Counted from the first letter of the stretch, positions 51,281-60,808 are shown. The stretch is 64,000 nucleotides of DNA from Bacteroides fluxus YIT 12057 (GCF_000195635.1 NZ_GL882614.1:62001-126000); one strand, 5' to 3'. Notes: a model not told the origin generated them from the letters alone. Numbers and translations: made by a program.

Positions 51281-51808
51281 TCTTTACCTGATTTAGTCCG
51301 CAAAGGTACGGAAGAAAACTTTTTCTAAAAGTTCGGTTTTACGGAATAAATGTTCTAAAAAACCACTTTTCCTCCAAACACTTCACGTTAAAAGCCGTTG
51401 TATAGCGAAACGAGGCCTGAAGGAGCATCGATGCCGTACCCGGTCCGATAAAATCTGTATTCTTTCTACTTTTCCTGTTTGCTGTCGGCCTGCTGATATA
51501 AGACAATCGGGCACCGGTACCTATTAATTTGAACGATCCGAAGAAGTATGGCCGGAAATGCAGGCCACTATTTTTTCCCTTGCCAATATTTATTCGTCCG
51601 ACAGTTGTCGGACGATAATTCAACAACTGTCGGACGATAATTCAACAGCTGTCGGACGAATAGGAAACATATATCGGACGATTAATTTCATGCAAGGAAA
51701 GATATAATACACCGCATGGATGGAAATTATTCACCGGATGTCCTCATTTACGTTCTTTCATGGCAGAAATCCCCTTGCGCGTAGGTTATTACACGGAAAT
51801 TGATATGA
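51281..51808. other. Intergenic region containing a repeat array
   Basis: 528 bp without a convincing gene. It lies between the 3' end of the NtrB-like kinase gene and the start of the DUF5686 gene, both leftward. It carries the 22-bp array at 51594-51691. An open frame of 95 codons on the minus strand (51339-51626) begins inside the array, has no family resemblance and is not accepted as a gene. Confidence 0.6.
51594..51691. repeat. 22-bp direct-repeat array (4 units) with inverted cap
   Basis: Four contiguous 22-bp units start at 51604, 51626, 51648 and 51670. Shared core TGTCGGACGAtAATTCAACA in units 1-2, TGTCGGACGAATAGGAAACA in unit 3, and TATCGGACGATTAATTTC in unit 4. At the left end TCGTCCGACA (51594-51603) is the exact inverse of TGTCGGACGA (51606-51615). 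This is the clearest of the arrays with a period of two helical turns in this window. Confidence 0.8.
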
Positions 51809-53122
51809 TCAAGCGTTAAATAGAATCCGGAAGCGAGTCAAGCCATCATTGCAGGTACGTAGGGAGAATGTACAACCATGACGGGTCAGTACTTCACGGA
51901 TAAACACCAGGCCGATTCCCTGCCCGTTCGGCTTGGTGGAAAAGAAGGGGCTGAAGAGTTTAGCTTCGGCCTCTTTGCCAATTCCGGGACCATTGTCGAC
52001 GATTTCTATATAAGCGGGGGCAGTGGTCCTAACTATAATCTCTCCCGGCTTGTCCCGCCCGGCGTCCCCCTCTATACTTTCAGCGGCATTCTTGATGATA
52101 TTTACCAGTACCTGTTCAAAGAGGGAAGCATCCAGGCGGACCGTTCCCACTTCCGGATCACATTCCAGGCGCAGGGCAATCTGCCTGTCGTTGCACATGC
52201 CCTCCATAAAACGCTTGCACATAGATACCAATTCATTCAGCCGTACAGGCGCCAAAGTAGGTTCGGGAATCTTCACCACATCTGCAAAACGGGTGATGAA
52301 GCGGCTCATCGAAAAACAACGTTCCGTACAGACACGCATCACGTCGCAAATGTCCTCCATGTCATCTTCCGCAGAAAGTACCTGCTCCACGGTGTCCAGC
52401 GTGGAAGTGATACCCGCAGTCGTGTTGTTTACCTCATGGGCAATCATGCGGATCACCTTCTCGTACGCCCGTTTCTCGGCACGCATCACTTCCTCCGTCA
52501 TGCGTTCTATCAAAAAGAAAGGATGTCTGAACCCCCGGTCAATAAAAAAAGAATGGGTACATTTATAGACATTGGCGTCGTTCAGCCGAACCACCGCCGT
52601 TTCATCTTTGGGGATAGTCGCCAGCTCGGCAGCCAAAGGAGAGTCCACCTGTTCCAGCCGTTTACCCGTCGCCTCTTCCAGCCGTACTCCGAGCATTTTC
52701 ACAGCCATCGGATTCACTTGGGATACCTCACCGTCCATATTCGTGATGACAACTCCCATCGGGGAGGCTTGAATAAGCAAGTCCAGGAAGTGATTCTGCT
52801 CGCGCATCCTCAGCCGCTCATTCTTGAGCTGTTCCATCATGCGGTTGAATATATTCACGATTCGGTCCGCCTCGTACTGCCCCACCCGGCTGAGGCGGCT
52901 GCTGAAATCCTGCTCGCGCAATAATTCCATACCACTGCCAATCGTATTCATCGGCTTCACTATTTTACGATAGAACACTATCAGATAAATCAGTATGAAT
53001 GCAATCAACACCTCGATGATATACAGGTGCATAAAGTGCATCTTGCCGACAAAATAAATCAGCGATCCGCCCAGACCGAGCAGAAAGAGAACGAGTATGA
53101 AAAAGAAGAATTTAATGCGCAC
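51809..53122 (-). CDS. NtrB/NtrY-like sensor histidine kinase
   Basis: 437 residues. Two membrane helices (~4-25 and ~32-51) with almost no periplasmic loop, so the signal is probably membrane-borne or cytoplasmic. HAMP (~52-105), PAS (~112-200, LIQASPMGVVITNMDGEVSQVNPMAVKMLGV), DHp with His229 (RMIAHEVNNTTAGI) and an ATPase domain with NIIKNAAESI, EIVDNGPGIG, LFSPFFSTKPNGQGIGLVFIREVL. The HEVNNT box is typical of kinases partnered with NtrC-type regulators. It follows its regulator gene by 5 bp. Confidence 0.92.
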   Translation of the reverse strand: MRIKFFFFILVLFLLGLGGSLIYFVGKMHFMHLYIIEVLIAFILIYLIVFYRKIVKPMNTIGSGMELLREQDFSSRLSRVGQYEADRIVNIFNRMMEQLKNERLRMREQNHFLDLLIQASPMGVVITNMDGEVSQVNPMAVKMLGVRLEEATGKRLEQVDSPLAAELATIPKDETAVVRLNDANVYKCTHSFFIDRGFRHPFFLIERMTEEVMRAEKRAYEKVIRMIAHEVNNTTAGITSTLDTVEQVLSAEDDMEDICDVMRVCTERCFSMSRFITRFADVVKIPEPTLAPVRLNELVSMCKRFMEGMCNDRQIALRLECDPEVGTVRLDASLFEQVLVNIIKNAAESIEGDAGRDKPGEIIVRTTAPAYIEIVDNGPGIGKEAEAKLFSPFFSTKPNGQGIGLVFIREVLTRHGCTFSLRTCNDGLTRFRILFNA

Positions 53123-53127
53123 GGGAG

Positions 53128-54483
53128 TTACTCATAATTTATGTTATATTTTTCCAACCGGCGATAAAGTGCCGCACGGCTGATTCCTAATGTCACGGCC
53201 ACCTGGCTGAGATTTCCTTTATGCAGTTCCAAAGCCTGCAAGATAGTCTGCCGTTCTATTTCATCCAGCGTCATACCGGCAAACGAGGTGCCTTCGGCCG
53301 CTTTTGCCGGTTCGTCATGCCGCATATACTGGGCATCAAAGTCAGAGGCGTCCAGCACCGGCTTCCCGCTGACCAGAATCGTCCGTTCCACCAGATTCTT
53401 CAATTCACGGATATTGCCCGGATAAGGCAGGCGTGAAAGGAAGTTCAGCGCATCTGCCGAGAAATCCGTATGCGGCAGACCGTTTGCCTCGGCCTGGCGG
53501 TCGGCAAAATGACGTACCAACAGGGGGATATCTTCACGGCGCTCACGCAAGGAAGGCAATTTTACGGTTATCAGATTGATGCGATAGAACAAATCTTCGC
53601 GGAAAGTGCGTTCGGCAACCATCTTGCGCAAATCGGCATTGGTAGCGGACACCACACGCACATCTACCTTTCGGGGACGGCTGTCGCCCAAGACCTCGAA
53701 AGTCTGGTCCTGCAACACTCTCAACAGTTTCACTTGGCAAGACGGGGCAAGATCCCCTATCTCATCCAGAAAGATAGTACCTTTGTTTGCCATCTCGAAA
53801 CGGCCTATACGGTCGGCGCTCGCATCGGTAAACGCACCTTTCTTGTGCCCGAACATCTCACTCTCGAACAGGCTTTGTGAGATGCCGCCAAGATTAACTT
53901 TCACAAAAGGCTGCTTCAAACGCTGGCTGTTGATGTGAATGGCTTCCGCAATCAGTTCCTTGCCGGTTCCGCTTTCTCCCGTGATAAGTACGGAAGCATT
54001 GGTGCGGGCTATGCGGGCAACCGTATCCAACACATCCGTCAAACCTTTCGACTTTCCGATAATGTGGCTGCGGTTCAAAGCGCTGCCCGCTTCTTCGGAA
54101 ACCTCCTTCGGAGCAGCGGTCAGTTCCAGGGCGGTTTCTATGCGCTGCAACAAGGCTGCATTGTTCCACGGCTTGGTGATGAAATCGAAAGCTCCCGCCT
54201 GCATGCCCTGCACGGCCAGCTGAATGCTCCCCCAGGCCGTCATCAGAATGACCGGCACGCCGGGACGAAAGACCTTTACCTGCTTCAACAGCGTGAGTCC
54301 CTCTTCTCCGGTAGTGGAAAGAGTGAAATTCATGTCCATCAATATCAAGGCAGGTTCTTCGGCACGGACCATGTCCATAGCCTCGCGGGGTCCCGGAGCA
54401 GTCTTTACTTCGTATCCGGCACGTTTCAACATAAAACTAAGTGAAGAACGTACAGCGCTATCATCGTCTATTATCAGTATCAT
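53128..54483 (-). CDS. NtrC-family sigma-54-dependent response regulator
   Basis: 451 residues. Receiver with Asp50 (LILMDMNFTL) and Lys in FITKPW; AAA+ domain with Walker A GESGTGKE (169-176), the sigma-54-contact loop GAFTDA (216-221) in place of canonical GAFTGA, Walker B TIFLDEIGD (236-244), the R-finger region FREDLFYRINLITVKLPSLRERREDI; and a Fis-type helix-turn-helix (GNLSQVAVTLGISRAALYRRLEKYN). It should activate sigma-54 promoters on phosphorylation by the adjacent kinase. A perfect sigma-54 promoter with two dyads lies upstream of the tolC gene just ahead of it. Confidence 0.94.
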   Translation of the reverse strand: MILIIDDDSAVRSSLSFMLKRAGYEVKTAPGPREAMDMVRAEEPALILMDMNFTLSTTGEEGLTLLKQVKVFRPGVPVILMTAWGSIQLAVQGMQAGAFDFITKPWNNAALLQRIETALELTAAPKEVSEEAGSALNRSHIIGKSKGLTDVLDTVARIARTNASVLITGESGTGKELIAEAIHINSQRLKQPFVKVNLGGISQSLFESEMFGHKKGAFTDASADRIGRFEMANKGTIFLDEIGDLAPSCQVKLLRVLQDQTFEVLGDSRPRKVDVRVVSATNADLRKMVAERTFREDLFYRINLITVKLPSLRERREDIPLLVRHFADRQAEANGLPHTDFSADALNFLSRLPYPGNIRELKNLVERTILVSGKPVLDASDFDAQYMRHDEPAKAAEGTSFAGMTLDEIERQTILQALELHKGNLSQVAVTLGISRAALYRRLEKYNINYE

Positions 54484-54540
54484 AATGGATTTTGCAGTTT
54501 GTTTCTCGCAAAAATAAAGAAAAAAATACAGTTCTTGATT

Positions 54541-54611
54541 ATAAGTTATCGGTTATTTGCCTGCAACAGTACACTATATTCTTATTTTCAGCCCGATAAC
54601 TGATAACTTAT
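54541..54611. repeat. Inverted repeat between tolC and the NtrC-type gene
   Basis: ATAAGTTATCGGTTAT (54541-54556) is inverted at 54596-54611 with one mismatch; loop 39 nt. It could reduce read-through from tolC into the regulator gene or form a processing site; there is no T-run typical of a terminator. Confidence 0.5.
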
Positions 54612-54621
54612 AACTTTCCGG

Positions 54622-56109
54622 TCACCCCCTTACAATGTCATCAAAGTCTGCTTCCAACTCAGTATTGCGTTCAAAGTCCCAAAGAGTGAGGCTGCGGAGT
54701 TGATAGAAGTAGTACCAGAAGTAATAAAGTTCCGAAATGTGTTTCTGCCGGGCCTCATCCTTAGAGTTTTGCGCATCATTCAAGTCCAGTGTGCTGATTT
54801 TGCCAATCATAAAGGTCTCCACACTGGTCTGATAACGTTTCTCGGCAATCGCATCGGCCTCTTCCGCAATATCCAACTGTTGCGCCTGGTTATTGAAGTT
54901 TGCCACCAACAGGAAAATATCCTGGTTGAAATCCATCTGTTCCTGGCGGAGCTTCGACAGAACCACTTCACGGTTGCTCTTTGCCACCCGCACCTTTCCT
55001 CGGCGTTTTCCCCAGTCGAGGATAGGTATCTTCACACCCACTTTCACAATCTGGTTATCAAGTAAGTCCTGATAGGCAGAGGAGAACTCATGATTCTGCC
55101 CGGTATAACCCACACTGGCAAAAAGGTCAATGCTCCTCAGGTTTCCCCGCGCCGTGGCAACTTCATAGTCGGCCTCCAGCTGGCGGCGGCGGATATTCTG
55201 TGCAAAAGAGTTACGTTCCAATGCCTTGTTCAGTACCCGGTCGTACTCCATCTTTATATCGGGAACGGAAGCCGGCAATACCGGATTCAGGACATCCTGC
55301 TCGGACACTCCCAAGAACGAACGGAGCTGGAACATCTTGGCATTCAGATTACTTTCCGATTCCGTCACATCGGCTTTCCCCTGCAAGGCATTCAATTTAA
55401 GCTGCAGCAGATCGTTCTCCGAAATCTGCCCCATTTTACGTTTGGCGATAGCCACTTCATAAAGGCGGTCGGCGTTCGTCTTGTTCTGTTCCGCCGTGGC
55501 AAGCGCTTCTTTGGCCAACAGCAGCTGGAAGAAATAAGTGATGGTCTTCATCGTCACTTCTTCCGTGGCCGAAATAAAGGCAGCCTTTGCCTCTGCATAG
55601 CGCACCGGCTCGATGCGACGGTTCCACTTCAGGTTATTGACCCCGAAGACAGGCTGGGTCAACTCAAGGCTCACGGGAACGGACATAAATTGTTTGTTGC
55701 CCCCGGATCCCAACTGCTTGATATAATCCAGCGAAGAAGCCAGAGACAACTTACCTCCCGTAAACCAGATATTCTGGTCAATGGAAAGCTGGCCGGACAA
55801 ACCTAACGTATTGTTACGGACGAAACTGTAGGAACCGTCGGAGTTCTGATAGGTATTGTATGATTTGTTGTAGTTGGGCAACGTTCCGGTGAAATTCACT
55901 TCCGGCAACAGGTCCGCACGGAAAGTACGGTATTCCCAATAAGCGGTTTTCAACTCATTCAGAGCAACGGCAGCATCTACAGACTGGGTACGCGCCAAGG
56001 CAATGGCCTCCGCCAGGGTAATGTCACGTTCATGTTCCCGCGCATCGTTCTGTGCCGAAACGGCCAACGGCATTAAAAAACAAGCTATAAGTAAAATATT
56101 CTTTTTCAT
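54622..56109 (-). CDS. TolC-family outer-membrane efflux protein
   Basis: 495 residues, signal MKKNILLIACFLMPLAVSAQ. Two repeats of the OEP fold with long coiled-coil stretches (LATAEQNKTNADRLYEVAIAKRKMGQISENDLLQLKLNALQGKADVTESESNL; the second around DIAEEADAIAEKRYQTSVETFMIGKISTLDLNDAQNSKDEARQKH). It forms the trimeric exit duct for an export system. No periplasmic adaptor, RND or ABC permease is adjacent, so its pump is encoded elsewhere or has been lost. It is preceded by a perfect sigma-54 promoter and followed by an NtrC-type regulator and its kinase on the same strand. Confidence 0.92.
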   Translation of the reverse strand: MKKNILLIACFLMPLAVSAQNDAREHERDITLAEAIALARTQSVDAAVALNELKTAYWEYRTFRADLLPEVNFTGTLPNYNKSYNTYQNSDGSYSFVRNNTLGLSGQLSIDQNIWFTGGKLSLASSLDYIKQLGSGGNKQFMSVPVSLELTQPVFGVNNLKWNRRIEPVRYAEAKAAFISATEEVTMKTITYFFQLLLAKEALATAEQNKTNADRLYEVAIAKRKMGQISENDLLQLKLNALQGKADVTESESNLNAKMFQLRSFLGVSEQDVLNPVLPASVPDIKMEYDRVLNKALERNSFAQNIRRRQLEADYEVATARGNLRSIDLFASVGYTGQNHEFSSAYQDLLDNQIVKVGVKIPILDWGKRRGKVRVAKSNREVVLSKLRQEQMDFNQDIFLLVANFNNQAQQLDIAEEADAIAEKRYQTSVETFMIGKISTLDLNDAQNSKDEARQKHISELYYFWYYFYQLRSLTLWDFERNTELEADFDDIVRG

Positions 56110-56140
56110 GTTCGGTCTTTAAAGTTTCCGCCAGAAGAAA

Positions 56141-56157
56141 AGCAAAGACCGTGCCAA
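56141..56157 (-). promoter_or_regulatory. Sigma-54 promoter of tolC
   Basis: Minus strand TTGGCACGGTCTTTGCT: the -24 TGGCACG, four bases, and the -12 TTGCW of the sigma-54 consensus with no mismatch. RNA start expected near 56130, about 21 nt before the tolC start codon at 56109. No TAnnTTTG box is seen in this interval. Confidence 0.88.
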
Positions 56158-56187
56158 GCGGCAAGAATGGTACCGGAGAGGGGTAAG

Positions 56188-56226
56188 TGTTCGTTTTCGG
56201 ACAGTAGAGATGTCCGCAAACGAACA
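56188..56226. promoter_or_regulatory. Twin dyad, putative enhancer (UAS) for the NtrC-type regulator
   Basis: TGTTCGTTTTCGGACA (56188-56203) and TGTCCGCAAACGAACA (56211-56226) both fit TGTYCG-N4-CGRACA, are inverted relative to each other, and are 23 bp apart centre to centre. Centres lie about 65 and 88 bp upstream of the predicted tolC RNA start, a normal position for enhancer sites of sigma-54 activators. Confidence 0.7.
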
Positions 56227-56254
56227 GAGAGCCCCACATCTCCGGAGGAGACTT

Positions 56255-57403
56255 TTACAGTACCCCTTTCGAACTTGGCAATTCGTAATGGTAAATGTCC
56301 CGTTTCACGGCCATCTTGAGCGCACGCGCCAGTGCCTTGAAAATCCCCTCTATTTTATGGTGTTCGTTCTGCCCCTCTGCTTTGATATTAAGATTCATCC
56401 TGGCTGCGTCGCTCAATGACTTAAAGAAATGCAGAAACATCTCCGTAGGCATCTCTCCTATCTTTTCGCGCTTGAACCCGGCATCCCACACCAGCCAGGG
56501 ACGCCCCCCGAAGTCAAGACATACCTGACACAGGCAATCATCCATAGGCAGGGCGTAGCCATACCTCTCGATGCCCCGCTTGCTGCCCAATGCCCGGTAC
56601 AGGCATTCACCCAACGCAAGCGCCGTGTCTTCTATGGTGTGATGCTCGTCCACTTCCAAATCGCCCTTCACACGGACAGTCAGATCCAGACCGCCATGTT
56701 TGCCTATCTGCTCCAGCATGTGGTCAAAGAATCCAAGCCCGGTGTGGATATCACATGCTCCGTTGCCATCAAGATTCACAGCCACATAGATATCCGTCTC
56801 TTTCGTAGTACGGCGTATTTCCGCCTTCCGCTCACCGGCGAAAAGGAATTCGGCAATCTTGTCCCAATCTTTTGTCGCAAGCATGCAGACTGATTCCAGA
56901 CCTTCGCAGGCAGCTTCTCCACCTTCTGCTTTGGGCTTCAGGCAAGCGGTATCATCCTGCAGAAGAATGGCCCGACATCCCAGATTCTTTGCCAGTTCCA
57001 CATCTGTAGGGCGGTCTCCTATCACAAAACTGTTTGCCAAGTCGTAATCCGGGTTATCCAGATACTTCGTCAGCATGCCCGTACGGGGCTTACGTGTCGG
57101 GGCAAGGTCTTCCGGCATACTGCGGTCAATACAAACCTCATCGAACGTAATGCCTTCCCCCTCCAACGTTTTCATCATCAGATTGTGTGCCGGCCAGAAA
57201 GTCTCTTCCGGAAAAGATGCCGTACCCAGTCCGTCCTGGTTCGTCACCATGACAAACTCAAAATCCAGTTTGCTGCGGATGAAGCCAAGGTTACGCATGA
57301 CTTTCGGATAAAATTCAAGCTTTTCCAAAGCATCCAACTGATAATCCACCGGCGGCTCAATGACCAATGTACCGTCACGGTCTATAAATAATAGTTTCTT
57401 CAT
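56255..57403 (-). CDS. hisB: Bifunctional histidinol-phosphatase / imidazoleglycerol-phosphate dehydratase
   Basis: 382 residues from ATG 57403 ([13 protein letters not shown], where the HAD domain begins; another ATG lies four codons upstream at 57415). N-terminal HAD phosphatase: [39 protein letters not shown]-terminal [52 protein letters not shown], and [24 protein letters not shown] with the Mn-binding His clusters. Catalyses the sixth and eighth reactions of His synthesis. Last gene of hisGDCB. Confidence 0.95.
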   Translation of the reverse strand: MKKLLFIDRDGTLVIEPPVDYQLDALEKLEFYPKVMRNLGFIRSKLDFEFVMVTNQDGLGTASFPEETFWPAHNLMMKTLEGEGITFDEVCIDRSMPEDLAPTRKPRTGMLTKYLDNPDYDLANSFVIGDRPTDVELAKNLGCRAILLQDDTACLKPKAEGGEAACEGLESVCMLATKDWDKIAEFLFAGERKAEIRRTTKETDIYVAVNLDGNGACDIHTGLGFFDHMLEQIGKHGGLDLTVRVKGDLEVDEHHTIEDTALALGECLYRALGSKRGIERYGYALPMDDCLCQVCLDFGGRPWLVWDAGFKREKIGEMPTEMFLHFFKSLSDAARMNLNIKAEGQNEHHKIEGIFKALARALKMAVKRDIYHYELPSSKGVL

Positions 57404-57429
57404 AAATTTTTCCATATTATCATCCCCTG

Positions 57430-58473
57430 CTATTGCGGGAAACTCTTCAACGCCTCAATCAGTTTCTCATTTTCCACTCTTGTCCCCACCGTCACACGCA
57501 GGCAGTTTCCGCACAAAGAAACAGAATTACGGTTACGGACGATAATCCCCTTCCCTACCAGAAAATTATAAATCGCCACCGCATCCGTTACACGCGCCAA
57601 GAAAAAGTTAGCATCCGAAGGGAATATCCTTACGCAACAAGGCAACTGCATAAACTCTGCCTCCAGCTCTTCACGCGCCTCCTTCAGCGTCTTTATCCAA
57701 CGCTCTATCTCATAATAGCGGTGCAGCATCTCCAAAGCCTGTTTCTGAGTCAGTTCATTCACATTATAAGGATACTTTATCTTACTGAGAATACCGATGA
57801 TTTCCGCCGAGGCGAATGCCATACCCAGACGGATAGCCGCACATCCCCATGCTTTGGAAAAAGTCTGGAGAACTATGAGATTGGGGTATCTGCCCAATTC
57901 TTCCAGAAAGGAAGGAGCTTCCGAGAAATCATTGTAGGCTTCATCCAATATGACCAAACCATCAAAACCACGAACCAGTTTCTCTATTTCGCCGCGGAGA
58001 AGGTCATTCCCGGTAGGATTGTTGGGAGAGCAAATGAAAATCAGCTTGGTATGCCCGTCCGCCGCTTCCAGCAACCGATCTGCTGAAAACTGAAAGTTCT
58101 CGTCGAGCAGCACCTTGCGGTACTCCACATCATTTATCTCCGCACAAACCTGGTACATGCCGTATGTAGGGTCGATGGCAACCACATTGTCCACACGAGG
58201 CTCGCAGAAAGCACGAAATACAAGGTCGATAGCCTCGTCGCTGCCGTTGCCTAAAAAAATGTTTTCCGGGTTTACTTTCTTTATCTTGGACAATGCCTTT
58301 TTTAAATCCCTCTGCATAGGATCCGGATAACGGTTGTGCGGCAGATTATACGGATTCTCGTTGGCATCGAGAAATACGGATGCAGCCGCACCATTATATT
58401 CGTCGCGTGCCGAAGAGTACGGTTTCAAGCGCCAGATATTCGGACGGGTAAGTTCTTGCAATGTTTTCAACAT
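57430..58473 (-). CDS. hisC: Histidinol-phosphate aminotransferase
   Basis: 347 residues; a fold-type I PLP aminotransferase. Markers: [54 protein letters not shown], and the PLP-lysine motif [20 protein letters not shown]. It transaminates imidazole-acetol phosphate with glutamate. It lies 26 bp before the hisB start used here and 64 bp after hisD. Confidence 0.95.
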   Translation of the reverse strand: MLKTLQELTRPNIWRLKPYSSARDEYNGAAASVFLDANENPYNLPHNRYPDPMQRDLKKALSKIKKVNPENIFLGNGSDEAIDLVFRAFCEPRVDNVVAIDPTYGMYQVCAEINDVEYRKVLLDENFQFSADRLLEAADGHTKLIFICSPNNPTGNDLLRGEIEKLVRGFDGLVILDEAYNDFSEAPSFLEELGRYPNLIVLQTFSKAWGCAAIRLGMAFASAEIIGILSKIKYPYNVNELTQKQALEMLHRYYEIERWIKTLKEAREELEAEFMQLPCCVRIFPSDANFFLARVTDAVAIYNFLVGKGIIVRNRNSVSLCGNCLRVTVGTRVENEKLIEALKSFPQ

Positions 58474-58537
58474 GTTATTTACGATTTAACGATTCATATC
58501 TCTATCTTTTATCTGTCTCCTCCATGAGTGTACGAAA

Positions 58538-59830
58538 TCAATTTTCAATCTCCAATTCCTTCAGTCTCACAGTGACTGCATTTTTGTGCGCAGCCAACTG
58601 TTCATTGGCGGCCATTACTTCAATGGCAGGACCGATAGCCCTGATTCCCTCCGGCTTGATTTCCTGAAAAGTTATCTTACGGATAAAACTATCCAGACTG
58701 ACACCGCTGTAAGCTTTGGCATAACCATTTGTCGGCAAGGTATGGTTGGTGCCCGAAGCATAGTCCCCGGCACTTTCCGGACTCAATGAGCCCAAGAAAA
58801 CCGAACCAGCATTCACAACCTTGCCTGCAACAGACATATAGTCGGCTGTCTCGATGATCAGGTGTTCGGGAGCATAGGCATTGGTCAGTTCAATGGCCTC
58901 CTCCAGGCTGCGTACCACAATCAGCTTACTGTTGGCCAATGATTGTTCCGCAATCTCCTTACGCGGCAGCAGAGCCAACTGGCGCTCCACCTCCTCTTTC
59001 ACCGCTTGCTGCAAACGGGCAGAAGTAGTAACCAGCACTGCCTGGCTATCCGCCCCGTGTTCTGCCTGGCTCAACAAATCAGCCGCGACAAATACCGGAT
59101 TGGCAGTCTCATCCGCCAACACCTCCACCTCGGAAGGTCCTGCGGGCATATCAATCGCAACGTCACGCAGACTTACCAATTGCTTGGCCGCTGTAACATA
59201 CTGGTTTCCAGGACCAAAAATCTTATATACTTTAGGTACACTCTCCGTACCATACGCCATGGCAGCAATGGCCTGCACACCACCGACCTTGAAGATACGG
59301 CTCACACCGGCAACTTTCGCCGCAAACAGCACGGCAGGATGCACCTTACCGTCTTTGCCCGGAGGGGTACAAAGTACAATCTCCTTGCATCCGGCAATCT
59401 TGGCGGGAACGGCAAGCATCAGCACAGTAGAAAACAGCGGAGCCGTTCCCCCCGGGATATACAGTCCCACTTTCTCTATGGCAACAGCTTTCTGCCAACA
59501 GGCAACTCCCGGTTGTGTCTCTACTTTTTTCCCTTCAAAGCGTTGTGCGGCATGAAAGGTTTCGATGTTCTGTTTCGCCAGCCGGATAGCCGCCTGCAAA
59601 TCTTCGCTAACCAGCGTTTCGGCCTCCGCCTGCTCTTCAGCCGACACGACAAGTGAACTCAGAATTGCCTTGTCAAACTTCTCTTCATATTCCAGGACAG
59701 CCCGGTCGCCTTCTGCCTTTACACGATTGATGATGCTCCGTACCGTATCGAACAGATTTTCGGTATTCATCACCGGGCGCTTCAGCATTTCAGTCCATTG
59801 TGATTGATCTGGATTTGATATCAGAATCAT
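58538..59830 (-). CDS. hisD: Histidinol dehydrogenase
   Basis: 430 residues. Two successive NAD-dependent oxidations of histidinol to histidine, zinc enzyme. Family marks: VGLYIPGGTAPLFSTVLMLAVPAKIAGC, KVYKIFGPGNQYVTAAKQLV, DMPAGPSEVEVLAD, LLSQAEHGADSQAVLVT, and EHLIIET with the catalytic Glu/His and SAGDYASGTNHTLPTNGYA. Second gene of the operon, 41 bp after hisG. Confidence 0.96.
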   Translation of the reverse strand: MILISNPDQSQWTEMLKRPVMNTENLFDTVRSIINRVKAEGDRAVLEYEEKFDKAILSSLVVSAEEQAEAETLVSEDLQAAIRLAKQNIETFHAAQRFEGKKVETQPGVACWQKAVAIEKVGLYIPGGTAPLFSTVLMLAVPAKIAGCKEIVLCTPPGKDGKVHPAVLFAAKVAGVSRIFKVGGVQAIAAMAYGTESVPKVYKIFGPGNQYVTAAKQLVSLRDVAIDMPAGPSEVEVLADETANPVFVAADLLSQAEHGADSQAVLVTTSARLQQAVKEEVERQLALLPRKEIAEQSLANSKLIVVRSLEEAIELTNAYAPEHLIIETADYMSVAGKVVNAGSVFLGSLSPESAGDYASGTNHTLPTNGYAKAYSGVSLDSFIRKITFQEIKPEGIRAIGPAIEVMAANEQLAAHKNAVTVRLKELEIEN

Positions 59831-59871
59831 AATAAATTGGGGTCTTCGTTAAGTTATTCTTGAATTATCTT

Positions 59872-60723
59872 TTAAAGAATCATCTTCTCAATAGGCAGCA
59901 CCAATATTCCTTCCGCTCCCAACGCTTTCAGCTTGCCTATAATCTCCCAGAAACATTTTTCATCCAATACCGTATGCACAGAGCACCATCCCTCTTGTGC
60001 CAACGGCATCACTGTAGGACTCTTCATGCCCGGAAGAACGCTGACTATCTCGTCCAGTTTATCTTTGGGAGCATTCATCAGCACGTATTTCTTGTCTTCA
60101 GCCGTTTTTACAGCATCCATACGGAAAAGGAGCTCCCGCAAGATCTCCAGCTTCTCCTCACTCATGTTCTTGTTTCCAATCAGCAAGGCTTCTGACTTCA
60201 TCACCACTTCCACTTCCTTCAGACGATTGCTTACCAATGTGGAACCCGAACTCACAATGTCAAAAATGGCATCTGCCAGACCGATGCCCGGCGCCACTTC
60301 CACAGAACCGGTGATAACATGGATCTCTGCACTCACTCCCTGTTCCTTCAAGTAAGCAGAAAGGATTCCGGGATAAGAGGTGGCAATCTTCCTTCCTTCA
60401 AACCAAGTCACACCAGGATATTCAATATCCTTCGGCATTGCCAATGACAAACGGCATTTGCTGAAACCCAACCGCTTTACAATCTCCGCATCCTCTTTTT
60501 TTTCTACAAATTCATTCTCGCCCACGATACCGATATCGGCAACTCCGGTTGCCACAGACTGGGGAATATCATCGTCCCTCAGGAACAACACCTCCAAAGG
60601 AAAATTCGAAGACTGTACCAGCAGCGAACGTTTCATGGCACTCAGTTTAATATCCGATTCCTCCAAAAATGACATTGTCTCATCGTAGAGACGCCCTTTA
60701 GCTTGTACTGCAATTCTTAACAT
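59872..60723 (-). CDS. hisG: ATP phosphoribosyltransferase, long form
   Basis: 283 residues; the long HisG with a C-terminal ACT-like regulatory domain (~residues 215-283), so feedback inhibition by histidine is expected and no HisZ is needed. LRIAVQAKGRLYDETMSFL at the start, GVADIGIVGENEF, RIATSYPGIL-type segment (KIATSYPGILSAYLKEQG), and the PRPP motif IVSSGSTLVSNRLKEVE region (DAIFDIVSSGSTL). First step of His synthesis and first gene of hisGDCB; preceded by a leader peptide and attenuator. Confidence 0.95.
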   Translation of the reverse strand: MLRIAVQAKGRLYDETMSFLEESDIKLSAMKRSLLVQSSNFPLEVLFLRDDDIPQSVATGVADIGIVGENEFVEKKEDAEIVKRLGFSKCRLSLAMPKDIEYPGVTWFEGRKIATSYPGILSAYLKEQGVSAEIHVITGSVEVAPGIGLADAIFDIVSSGSTLVSNRLKEVEVVMKSEALLIGNKNMSEEKLEILRELLFRMDAVKTAEDKKYVLMNAPKDKLDEIVSVLPGMKSPTVMPLAQEGWCSVHTVLDEKCFWEIIGKLKALGAEGILVLPIEKMIL

Positions 60724-60767
60724 AAGGTTATTTGTTAGTTATGATTTACCGTTTTGCTTGAAGACAG

Positions 60768-60808
60768 AAAACAAAAAACGAGGCTCACCGATAATCGGTA
60801 AGCCTCGT
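60768..60808 (-). terminator. Attenuator terminator of the his operon
   Basis: On the minus strand ACGAGGCTTACCGA (60808-60795) pairs with TCGGTGAGCCTCGT (60791-60778), one T/G wobble, and is followed by TTTTTTGT (60777-60770). It lies between the leader peptide and hisG, so it must be conditional. Confidence 0.92.

Noticed and set aside
51339..51626. 95-codon minus-strand frame in the intergenic region
   Set aside because: Starts inside the 22-bp repeat array, resembles no family and has no promoter of the TAnnTTTG type in place.
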